Assembly: GCA_013694635.1 (NCBI GenBank)
Contig: JACDCA010000422.1
Location: 1 to 9,050 of the forward strand
DNA: 9,050 nucleotides
Origin: Acidobacteriota bacterium
GTDB lineage: Bacteria > Acidobacteriota > Vicinamibacteria > Vicinamibacterales > 2-12-FULL-66-21
Reading direction: 5' to 3'
Position 1 is the first letter of the stretch, and every line of letters begins with the position of its first letter. The notes beneath the pieces are model-generated. The model had not been told where the DNA came from and did no database searches. It saw nothing but the letters and a program-made list of their open reading frames with translations. Both the position numbers and the translations under genes were made by a program. This document shows positions 1 through 6,023 of the stretch, one piece after another.

Positions 1-1
1 C

Positions 2-439
2 GCCTATCTGACCCCGCCGGCGTCGACCGCGACGACCTACTTTTTCGGTCCGCGCGACGAGTTCCACACTGAAGGGCAGATCCGCACCGATCTGGCGGTC
101 AATTACCTCTATCGGATTCCGAGAGCGGGCGGGATGCAGCTCTTCGCGCAGGTGCAGGTACTGAACATCTTCGACCAGTCGCAGCTCTGCGCCTGCGGCA
201 GCACCGTGTTCGGAACGGGGAGCGCTGCCAACGCCGGCGGCGTCAACCTGCAGCGCATCGACACGACGGTGCTGACGTCCGGGACGACCGCGTCCCGGTT
301 CGCTACCTTCAACCCGTTCACCACGACGCCGGTGCGCGGGGTGAACTGGGACTACGGTCCGAACTTCGGCACCGCGGTCAACCGCTTCGCTTATACGACG
401 CCGCGGACGATCAGGGCGTCGTTTGGGGTGAGGTTCTAG
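2..439 (+). CDS. TonB-dependent receptor, C-terminal end (partial)
   Basis: This is the 3' end of a gene that starts left of the window; the frame is open from base 2 to the TAG at 437-439. The 145 visible residues look like the last strands of an outer-membrane beta-barrel. There is an 'FHTEGQIRTDLAVNYLYRIP' strand, a strand around 'MQLFAQVQVLNIFDQSQL', a long polar loop containing two cysteines (CAC), and a final strand 'TPRTIRASFGVRF' ending in Phe. A C-terminal Phe on an aromatic-alternating strand is the recognition signal for the BAM assembly machinery. In Acidobacteriota this ending is typical of large carboxypeptidase-regulatory-domain/TonB-dependent receptors, which import oligosaccharides or siderophores. 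The plug, TonB box and substrate are outside the window. Its last codons overlap the converging sugar-kinase gene, and a strong hairpin follows its stop codon. The family call is fairly sure; the substrate is unknown. Confidence 0.75.
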   Translation, partial: AYLTPPASTATTYFFGPRDEFHTEGQIRTDLAVNYLYRIPRAGGMQLFAQVQVLNIFDQSQLCACGSTVFGTGSAANAGGVNLQRIDTTVLTSGTTASRFATFNPFTTTPVRGVNWDYGPNFGTAVNRFAYTTPRTIRASFGVRF

Positions 440-1589
440 ACAGACGTGCGGCCGGCCGGGTCTGCCCAGATCCGGCTGGCCGCGTCGACCGCTGGCTGTC
501 GCGCGAACGCCCGACGGCCCACCAGGCGCGCAACCCCTCGCGACTGAACCGGATGGGAAGCGGCACCAGCGCCGGATTCTCCTCGATGATCGCGCGCAGC
601 ATGGCGCGCTTCGATGCCGGGTCGGCGCCCGACAGCAACGTCATCGACCCGCCGTCGCCGCCAGCGCCATTGACCTTCCATCCGGCAGCGCCGTGCGCGG
701 CCGCAATCTCGAAGACGCGCCGCGCGTCCTCATGTACGAGTTCCGCATGCAGCTCCGACTGCGCCGCGGTGTTGTCACGCATCGCCGATCCCAGCGCGTC
801 GAAATCGCCCGACAGCAAAGCATCACGTGCTGCTTGTGCCGCTGCGCGCAACGCTGTGAGCTGAGGGCAGTCCGGCCCTGCTCGCTCAAGGTTCTCCCAC
901 ACTTTCCCGTGCACGGTTGAGGAGCGGTGCGGACGGCCAAGGTAAATGAGCGCGAGCCGCCGCTGCAATTCCCGCCGGACCCTGTCGGTCAGCGTCAGCT
1001 GTGACACGACCGCCCGGGGATATTCGGTCATCTCGATAAAGTTGGCGCCGCCGAACGCGGAGCAGATCTGGTCCTGAATGCCGCACTGCCGTCCGAGACG
1101 AACGGCTTCGACGACATGCGCTGTGCTGGCGATCTCCTGGATTGTGCGATGACCCTGTGCGAGTCGATTCAACCCGCCAAGCATCGCAACGACCACTGCC
1201 GCGGACGTGCCGGTCGACGCACCCGCCGGCGCATCCGACCGAATCGTGACTTCGATATCCACGTCGTCCGGGGGCCTGATCTCATGAAGGGCTGCTTCGA
1301 GCAGGGGATGCGGTTTCCAGGCGGAGCCATCGAGGGCCGGCGCGTACCGTGCCGCGTAGTTCTGTACGTCGAGCACGACGCGCGCCTGCCGGCTGCGCGG
1401 AGGATAAACGTCAATTCGGACCGCGACCAGCGGGCGTACGGCAATGTTGAAGACCTTGCCCCACCGAGCAAACCAGGTGTCGGTCCACCCTCCGATGTCG
1501 CAGATTCGAATTGGAGCCGTCGCGTGAATGGTAGCGATTGGTTCGCCTCGGCATTTCGCGGCAGTCGGCAATGGAGACCTCGTGAGCAT
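411..1589 (-). CDS. GHMP-family sugar kinase (HddA/COG2605-like)
   Basis: The product is a cytoplasmic ATP-dependent small-molecule kinase of the galactokinase/homoserine/mevalonate/phosphomevalonate superfamily, 392 residues from the ATG at 1589. All family motifs are visible. Motif 1 is 'APIRICDIGGWTDTW' (residues ~25-39), for substrate binding. Motif 2 is the glycine/serine ATP loop 'PAGASTGTSAA' (~121-131). 'GIQDQICSAFGG' (~170-181) carries the likely catalytic Asp173. Motif 3 is 'VNGAGGDGG' (~306-314). The closest named relatives are D-glycero-D-manno-heptose 7-phosphate kinase and fucose-type kinases, so the product probably feeds a nucleotide-sugar or envelope-glycan route; the real substrate cannot be read here. 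An in-frame TTG at 1619 would add ten residues, but these come from the adjacent repeat, so the ATG is preferred; its ribosome-binding site is weak. The last ~40 residues are Arg/Pro/Ser-rich, look non-conserved, and overlap the receptor gene by 29 bases. Confidence 0.82.
   Translation of the reverse strand: MLTRSPLPTAAKCRGEPIATIHATAPIRICDIGGWTDTWFARWGKVFNIAVRPLVAVRIDVYPPRSRQARVVLDVQNYAARYAPALDGSAWKPHPLLEAALHEIRPPDDVDIEVTIRSDAPAGASTGTSAAVVVAMLGGLNRLAQGHRTIQEIASTAHVVEAVRLGRQCGIQDQICSAFGGANFIEMTEYPRAVVSQLTLTDRVRRELQRRLALIYLGRPHRSSTVHGKVWENLERAGPDCPQLTALRAAAQAARDALLSGDFDALGSAMRDNTAAQSELHAELVHEDARRVFEIAAAHGAAGWKVNGAGGDGGSMTLLSGADPASKRAMLRAIIEENPALVPLPIRFSREGLRAWWAVGRSRDSQRSTRPAGSGQTRPAARLSRTSPQTTP
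448..483 (+). terminator. GC-rich hairpin after the receptor gene
   Basis: Eight bases after the receptor stop codon lie two arms, 448-459 (GCGGCCGGCCGG) and 472-483 (CCGGCTGGCCGC). They pair over 12 positions with a single G-T mismatch around a 12-base loop. No T-run follows, so it is not a classical intrinsic terminator, but the position suits transcript-end protection or termination of the receptor mRNA. The hairpin lies inside the 3' coding end of the converging sugar kinase. Confidence 0.4.
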
Positions 1590-1604
1590 CAGTTTCGCTG
1601 CTTC

Positions 1605-1713
1605 TTCGCGCGCACGCAATCGACCGGTGCGCCGAGGAGCTGCCCAGAGCTCGCCGGCGAGAAGGAGGGGGTCCTCTCACCACACCTTTTGGCCGCAAAT
1701 CGGGTCTGTACGG
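1605..1713 (-). repeat. 109-bp interspersed repeat, copy 1
   Basis: This segment recurs at 5319-5427 in the same orientation. The two copies differ by three substitutions and two single-base indels (a GAAGG/GAAAGG and a CCTTTT/CCTTT change), about 95% identity by eye, and similarity stops sharply at both ends. It holds a perfect 12-base palindrome (CTCGCCGGCGAG, 1650-1661) and a short GAGG/CCTC stem at about 1666-1677. The indels argue against a conserved coding role. In minus orientation it forms the leader of the sugar-kinase gene, ending 15 bases before its ATG. I do not recognise it as a named element. It could be a REP/MITE-like sequence or a conserved structured leader. Confidence 0.8.
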
Positions 1714-1726
1714 TATAGACCTTCAG

Positions 1727-1908
1727 GTGATTGACCGTGAGCGGATTTCGGGGCTGGTGTCGGCCGCACAGCAGGGAGACGCACTCGCCTTGGCTGAGCT
1801 GGTCCGATCGCACCGGATCGAGTCGTCGCCTATGCGACAGCGATCCTCGGCCCCCCGCGTGACATCGCGATGGCAGTGGCTGTGAGTCGTGCTCTGTTGC
1901 GGCTGTGA
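1727..1908 (+). pseudogene. ECF sigma-70 factor remnant (region 2), frameshifted
   Basis: From a GTG at 1727 the frame encodes 29 residues containing 'ISGLVSAAQQGDALALAELV' and ending RSH, the usual opening of an ECF sigma factor. After the His codon (1811-1813) the similarity moves to another frame. From base 1816 it reads 'DRVVAYATAILGPPRDIAMA', then VAVSRALLRL, and stops at the TGA at 1906-1908. Joined by restoring one missing base near 1814, the two pieces give a plausible sigma region 2.1-2.2 (core-RNA-polymerase-binding helices). Nothing resembling regions 2.3-4 follows, so the -10 and -35 binding parts are absent. The fragment starts 14 bases after repeat copy 1 and runs opposite to both neighbouring genes. 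The sigma assignment is from pattern recognition and is moderately sure; that it is broken is clear if the assignment holds. Confidence 0.45.
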
Positions 1909-1965
1909 CCCGACGGACCCCAGACGTCGATTGTAAGCGGCGTAAATGTGGGCGCGACGCCGGCG

Positions 1966-2190
1966 TCACCGCGTCTGCGTCAGTCGATAGAAATTTCCGC
2001 TGCGTTCCAGCAGCACTCCTGCGGTAGGGTCCGGGAAATTGAAGAATCGCGGATCGGGCCGCTGGCCGGCTGTCAGCCCGGGCAATGTGATTGACTGCCC
2101 GTTCTCATCGACCAGGTTCACCGGGCTGCTGGCCGGCCCTGACGCGCCTATGACAGCGACCCGTCGGGCAGCACCACGAGTGCGCCCCCG
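1966..2190 (-). pseudogene. Frame-displaced C-terminal tail of the S8 protease
   Basis: The natural end of the protease can be followed across three frames. Up to about 2190 the main frame reads 'VRSDGHTG'. A -1 shift at the C5 run 2185-2189 (six would keep frame) gives 'GALVVLPDGSLS' and then a TAG at 2148-2150. A second -1 shift near 2149-2155 opens 'IGASGPASSPVNLVDENGQS', then 'DPRFFNFPDPTAGVLLERSG' and NFYRLTQTR, stopping at the TGA at 1966-1968. Each segment looks like ordinary protein, so these are two separate one-base losses (real or assembly errors) rather than unrelated frames. A 12-base palindrome (GACGCCGGCGTC, 1956-1967) overlaps the final stop codon and could be part of a weak terminator. 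Confidence 0.6.
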
Positions 2191-4690
2191 TATGGCCATC
2201 CGATCGGACCTGCAACGCCGTGATCGCCCTGGGGTTGGACAATTGCGTGCCGTCTAAGGCGTACTGACACAGCACCTGCCACCCGTCCGCTCCGGGTCGC
2301 GGTGAGACTCGTTGTGGAACACCGGGCGGTGCGTTTACCGCCGTAAACATCTCGTAAACGAGGGAGCCCGTGGCATCGTCGGCGACGTTCAGCACGCTCT
2401 CCCTGCCCGTGAGCGTGATGCTGGCGGGCGCGCTGGTGGGAGTCGGCAGGGTATACATCGATGTACCGTCCCAGCGGTAAATGTATCCCGATTGATCGAT
2501 CAGGAGCGGCTGGGAGCCGGCCGTCACCGGAGAGGTCGGGTTTGTGTATGTCGGGATCTGACCAACGAAGTTCAACTGAACCTCCTTGGAGGTCCTGACT
2601 GCACCGGCCAATTGGGCCGACTCGTAGGCTTCGATCTCGGTGATGCGGCTCCAGACATCGACCGGGCGAGTGACCCAGACGCGGATGCGGGTCGTGGTGA
2701 TGGCGGCAAAGGTCAGCTGACGCCAGACCAGCGTGTTGCCGGTAATGGTGCCGTCCGGGACGGGCACCCACCCGGTGCCGGTCCAGTACTGGACCTCGAA
2801 GTCGCGCAGCCCGTAGAGACTGAACGTCATACTCTGCGTAGGCGCACTCGGGGCGGCATAGTTGTCCTGCACCGAAAAGACGTCCACTTCGTTGATGGTC
2901 TTCGCGCCGGCGAAGGCAACTTCGACCCAGTCCGGCCAGGTGTTGAACGTGGCGTCATTCCAGTACGTGAGGCCGGGCCGGAGGCCATCGATGGCCGCGG
3001 ACGCGGGGTAGCCCGTATAGGTGGACGAGGCGGTGGCGACGCCGCCGTTACTGGCCAGGGCGACGTTGGTGCGCGCGCCCCCCGCCGGCTGTACGGTGAT
3101 GGTGACCGCGGCGGAGGTGCCGGTCGCCCCCAGGTTATCGGTGGCGAGGGCGGTCAGCGCGTAGGTGCCCGCGGCGACGCCGGACCATTCGAGCGCGAAC
3201 GGCGCCGTGGTGTCACTGCCGATCGACGTGCCGTTGGCATAAAAATCGACCCGCGCGACGGTGCCGTCCGGGTCCGTGGCGGTCGCGCTCACCGGAATGG
3301 AGGCCGGCGCCACGAAGGTCGCCCCCTCGGCAGGCGCCGTCAGCACAGCGGACGGCCTGGCGTTGGGATTCAAATCCAGAAGTGACTGGAAGACATTGAG
3401 CCGCGCGCCGGACACCACCAGCCCTGCCCACGCCGCGAGGGGGTCGGCGCTGTCGAGCAGCGCCGCCTTGGCAGCCGCGACGCTCATCGTCGGCGCATGC
3501 GCGAACAGCAGCGCCGCTGCTCCCGCCACGTGCGGGGCCGCCATGCTCGTGCCGCTCGAATACGCATAGCCGCCTCCCGCCGTGCTGAGAATGGTGACCC
3601 CCGGCGCAGCCAGGTCAACCGAGGTCGCGCCGTAGTTCGAGAAGCCGGCACGATTGTCTGCCTGGTCAGACGCCGCGACGGCGACGATACTCGGCGATGT
3701 GAAGCTCGCTGGATCAAACGGCGCAACGTCGTTATTCGTGCCTTTATTCCCGGCCGCCATCACGCTGAGGATTCCCGCATCCCCGGCCGCGTCGATAGCG
3801 TTCTTCAACACCGTGCCTACTGCGCCATCGCGCGCCCCTCCCCAGCTGTTGTTCGTGACGCGGACGTTGACGCCGCGGCTTTTCTGCTGAACGACGTAGT
3901 TGAAGCACTCAACCGCACCGGCGTCGGTGCCGTTACCGGTCGCATCGAGGAATTTGCAGGCGAGGATCCGCACGTTCCAGGCGACCCCCACCACGCCAAT
4001 CGAGTTGTTCGCCACGGCACCGATCGTCCCGGAGGTATGGGTGCCGTGCCCCTGATCGTCCATCGGGTTCGAGTCGTTGTTGACGGTGTCGATGCCGAAC
4101 ACATCGTCCACGTACCCGTTCCCGTCATCATCGACCCCGTTCCCCGAAATCTCATTCGGGTTCCTCCACATGTTCGCCGCCAGATCCGGGTGGTTGTAAT
4201 TCACGCCGGTATCGATATCAGCGACAACGACCGTCGAGGTGCCAGCGCCGAAGTTGTTCCACGCCGACTGCGCATCAATCCTCTGCATGCCCCACAGGTT
4301 GCCATCGAGCCAGTACGGGTCGTTCGGCGGTGGGGGCGTCGTGATATGGCGAACGTAGTTCGGCTGCGCGTCGAGCACGTCGCTGTCGGCGCGCAGCGCG
4401 CGCACCGCGGCCTGGACATCGGCACCCGGTGGCAGCTTGAGATGCTCGATGTTCAGCTCCTCGAAGCGTCGAAGCGCCTTGGCGTTGTGTCGCGCGCGGG
4501 CGGCGGCACGCCGCCCCTCGGTGACTCCAGGCTTGAACTGAACCAGCACTTCTTCCGGTACTTCTGCCGCCCCAACCAGCGACGCTGCGGAAATCTGATG
4601 AGCGTGAGGCGTCTCGACGAATATCGGCGCGGACGCAAGTAGCACCACCAGAACCGACGCGAGTCGACGCGCCGTTACGAGCTGGAACAT
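2105..4690 (-). CDS. Secreted subtilisin-like (S8) serine protease with Ig-like and discoidin-like domains
   Basis: This is an exported endopeptidase. I start it at the ATG at 4690: the basic and hydrophobic stretch MFQLVTARRLASVLVVLLASAP forms a signal peptide there, and the 50 upstream in-frame codons look non-coding. By this numbering an I9/fervidolysin-like prodomain runs ~46-115 ('EVLVQFKPGV...'). The catalytic domain runs ~125-440, with Asp160 (DIDTG), a calcium-loop-like 'GNGVDDDGNGYVDDVFG' at ~183-199, His215 (GHGTH), oxyanion Asn315 (AAGN) and Ser382 (GTSMAAPHVAG). The triad is complete. Next come an Ig-like domain (~446-533, 'VDFYANGTSIGSD') and an F5/8C-type carbohydrate- or surface-binding domain (~541-690, 'NVALASNGGVATASSTY' to 'TRIRVWV...EIEAYE'). 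The final part contains 'DQSGYIYRWDGTSMYTLPTP'. The last ~28 residues before the stop at 2105 are out-of-frame sequence; the true tail lies in another frame to 1966. The protease core should still be functional. Confidence 0.88.
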   Translation of the reverse strand: MFQLVTARRLASVLVVLLASAPIFVETPHAHQISAASLVGAAEVPEEVLVQFKPGVTEGRRAAARARHNAKALRRFEELNIEHLKLPPGADVQAAVRALRADSDVLDAQPNYVRHITTPPPPNDPYWLDGNLWGMQRIDAQSAWNNFGAGTSTVVVADIDTGVNYNHPDLAANMWRNPNEISGNGVDDDGNGYVDDVFGIDTVNNDSNPMDDQGHGTHTSGTIGAVANNSIGVVGVAWNVRILACKFLDATGNGTDAGAVECFNYVVQQKSRGVNVRVTNNSWGGARDGAVGTVLKNAIDAAGDAGILSVMAAGNKGTNNDVAPFDPASFTSPSIVAVAASDQADNRAGFSNYGATSVDLAAPGVTILSTAGGGYAYSSGTSMAAPHVAGAAALLFAHAPTMSVAAAKAALLDSADPLAAWAGLVVSGARLNVFQSLLDLNPNARPSAVLTAPAEGATFVAPASIPVSATATDPDGTVARVDFYANGTSIGSDTTAPFALEWSGVAAGTYALTALATDNLGATGTSAAVTITVQPAGGARTNVALASNGGVATASSTYTGYPASAAIDGLRPGLTYWNDATFNTWPDWVEVAFAGAKTINEVDVFSVQDNYAAPSAPTQSMTFSLYGLRDFEVQYWTGTGWVPVPDGTITGNTLVWRQLTFAAITTTRIRVWVTRPVDVWSRITEIEAYESAQLAGAVRTSKEVQLNFVGQIPTYTNPTSPVTAGSQPLLIDQSGYIYRWDGTSMYTLPTPTSAPASITLTGRESVLNVADDATGSLVYEMFTAVNAPPGVPQRVSPRPGADGWQVLCQYALDGTQLSNPRAITALQVRSDGHTGAHSWCCPTGRCHRRVRAGQQPGEPGR

Positions 4691-4710
4691 AGATGTGATA
4701 TCCGATCGTT

Positions 4711-4740
4711 CAGTAACCGTAGGACCAGTAACCGTAGGAC
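4711..4740. repeat. Perfect 15-bp tandem duplication in the protease leader
   Basis: CAGTAACCGTAGGAC occurs twice back to back (4711-4725 and 4726-4740) with no mismatch, 20-50 bases upstream of the S8 protease ATG. It lies in the untranslated leader and looks like a recent slippage duplication. A regulatory role as a repeated binding site is possible but unsupported. Confidence 0.85.
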
Positions 4741-4768
4741 GGGCAGGTCTGCGCAACAGGGATCCATG

Positions 4769-4797
4769 ATCCTCGCAGGAAAAATCGTGGTGGTCAA
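4769..4797 (-). promoter_or_regulatory. Candidate promoter of the S8 protease
   Basis: On the minus strand TTGACC (4797-4792) matches the -35 consensus at 5 of 6 positions. It lies 17 bases from GAGGAT (4774-4769), a weak -10 with 3 of 6 matches. The predicted start would give a leader of about 70 bases that includes the 15-bp tandem duplication. An imperfectly centred inverted repeat, GGATC-CAT-GATCC (4760-4772), overlaps the -10 and could be an operator. Evidence is by eye only. Confidence 0.25.
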
Positions 4798-4868
4798 GCC
4801 ATAACGCGCGTCGCTCGAGCGAGCCGGCCAGGGCATGCATCGCCTCGCACGCTCTGCCACTTCGGCGG

Positions 4869-5318
4869 CTACCGGCTTTCCATCCAGCCGCTTAGCTCCC
4901 GTCTCACGATGGCAGCCAGGCCGTTGCGCCAGGCAGGAGCGTCGTTGAGGCACGGAATGTAGTGAAAGTCTCGACCACCAGCCTCGAGGAACCGCTCACG
5001 GTAGGTGATGTTGATCTCCTCGAGCGTTTCCAGGCAGTCAGCGACGAACCCGGGACAAATCACCGCGACGCGCGCCTGTTGTCGTCCGAGCTCGACCAGT
5101 GTAGCGTCGGTATAGGGCTTCAACTACTGTTGTCGCTCGAAGCGCGATTGGTAGGTGACGATCATCCGGTCGCGCGGCCACCCGAGCCGCTCGAGAACAC
5201 CTTCCGCCGTCCGCTCGCAATGCTGGGGATATGGGTCTCCTTGGTCGGCATGCCGCTGCGGCAGACCGTGAAAGCTGACAACGTACCGATCGGGTTGCCA
5301 ACTGCAGCCCGCCAGGGA
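4869..5318 (-). pseudogene. hemH: Truncated ferrochelatase pseudogene
   Basis: Ferrochelatase inserts iron into a porphyrin ring at the end of heme synthesis. This copy keeps only the C-terminal ~40% of the usual ~330-residue protein. The upstream part carries the active-site His motif 'SFHGLPQRH' and 'GDPYPQHC', then 'GWPRDRMIVTYQSRF'. After ERQQ comes a TAG (5124-5126) where intact relatives have Trp, before 'LKPYTDATL'. The downstream part carries 'VAVICPGFVADCLETLEEIN' with the conserved acidic LETLEE motif, and ends at TAG 4869-4871. The stop used by the neighbouring copy (TAA) is here GAA, so the frame runs four codons further (E-S-R-stop). The N-terminal half is missing: similarity ends at 5318, exactly where the 109-bp repeat begins. 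With truncation, amber codon and lost stop this is almost certainly dead, and a second copy lies at the right edge of the window. Confidence 0.85.
4874..5118 (-). repeat. hemH 3'-end direct repeat, inner copy
   Basis: This segment aligns without gaps to 8806-9050 in the same orientation, with about 24 mismatches in 245 bases by my count (~90% identity). It is the duplicated C-terminal coding end of ferrochelatase plus a few bases past the stop. The true length cannot be known because the outer copy is cut by the window edge. Confidence 0.85.
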
Positions 5319-5427
5319 TTCGCGCGCACGCAATCGAACGGTGCGCCGAGAAGCTGCCCAGAGATCGCCGGCGAGAAAGGAGGGGGTCCTCTCACCACAC
5401 CTTTGGCCGCAAATCGGGTCTGTACGG
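5319..5427 (-). repeat. 109-bp interspersed repeat, copy 2
   Basis: This is the second copy of the element at 1605-1713, in the same orientation and also 109 bases long, because its extra A and missing T cancel. The central palindrome is shortened to TCGCCGGCGA by one substitution. One end abuts the truncated ferrochelatase fragment at 5318 and the other abuts the ankyrin fragment at 5429, so both flanking pseudogenes are cut off at its borders. Confidence 0.8.
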
Positions 5428-5428
5428 G

Positions 5429-5920
5429 CAGCTCGCGGGGAATGATCCGTCGCTCGTCCGCGCTCACTACGAATACCGCACGCGCTGTCGTTCGCGGTTC
5501 GGGAGAATCACGTGCCGACCGCAGACTTCCTCCTTGAGCACGGCGCGGTGCCATTGGCGCTCGGCGACGTCCTCGAGATGGCCCGCGATCGTGGCTATGT
5601 CGAGATGACTCAGCTCCTGGAACGGAAGCTGGCAAGCATTCACGGCGCCTCATCCGAAGGGGAGCCGGTCGCGGCGGCGATTCGCGAGCGGGATCTCGCA
5701 CGGGTTCGGCGCATTCTCGACGAGTCGCCGCAGCTCCTTGGGGCCGGCGACGGGCGGTCGAGCCAGCCGATCCACTGGGCGGTGATGACGCGGCAGATTC
5801 CGATCATCGACGAACTGCTCGAGCGCGGCGCCGACATCAACGCCCGACGACGTGTACCGGCACCTGGTTGCGCGCGGAGCGTACGTCGATATCGGGATGG
5901 CCGCGGTCAAGGGCAGTCTC
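5429..5920 (+). pseudogene. Ankyrin-repeat protein pseudogene
   Basis: Ankyrin repeats are helix-turn-helix protein-binding modules; no partner can be inferred here. The fragment begins within the coding sequence just after repeat copy 2 ('QLAGNDPSLVRAHYEYRT', 5429-5482). It shifts frame by one base at about 5480-5484 (a missing C in ACGCGCTG, expected ACGCCGCTG). It then reads 'ALSFAVRENHVPTADFLLEH', '...LGDVLEMARDRGYVEMTQLL', 'VAAAIRERDLARVRRILDES' and 'PIHWAVMTRQIPIIDELLER' followed by GADINA, which is typical ankyrin spacing. At about 5843 it jumps into another frame as 'DDVYRHLVARGAYVDIGMAA' plus VKGSL. The stretch normally lying between these two parts in this kind of protein appears to be missing, so this looks like a frame-disrupting internal deletion. 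Similarity ends near 5920. A caller would report a 159-residue gene from the GTG at 5512, but the protein lacks both ends. Confidence 0.7.
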
Positions 5921-6023
5921 CCGCATGGGAAGAGGGGGGTCAAGCGACCAGGCCCGCCGGGACCATTCCGTCAACCAAACAGTTGTCCTGAGGGCCGCCG
6001 TGCCGGGCCAAGCGAACGATGTG

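Noticed and set aside
1589..1969. Minus-strand open frame of 126 codons across repeat copy 1
   Set aside because: It runs antisense to the sigma-factor remnant and through a repeat with frame-shifting indels; no protein family is recognisable.
2312..4642. Long plus-strand open frames opposite the S8 protease
   Set aside because: They are antisense to a protein with a complete catalytic triad and recognisable domains; their Arg/Gly/Val-rich products look like GC-codon shadows.
4691..4840. Upstream start for the S8 protease at 4840
   Set aside because: The extra 50 residues would bury the signal peptide, include the 15-bp duplication (PTVTGPTVT), and resemble no leader.
5319..5427. Interpretation of the 109-bp repeat as an integron attC site
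   Set aside because: No GTTRRRY/RYYYAAC core sites are visible at its ends and no integrase gene is present.
5162..5701. Minus-strand open frame of 179 codons across repeat copy 2
   Set aside because: It spans the hemH fragment out of frame, the repeat, and the antisense of the ankyrin fragment, so it cannot be one real gene.
5921..6023. Possible terminator after the kinase gene
   Set aside because: Only short, interrupted GC pairings are visible and no T-run follows on the minus strand.
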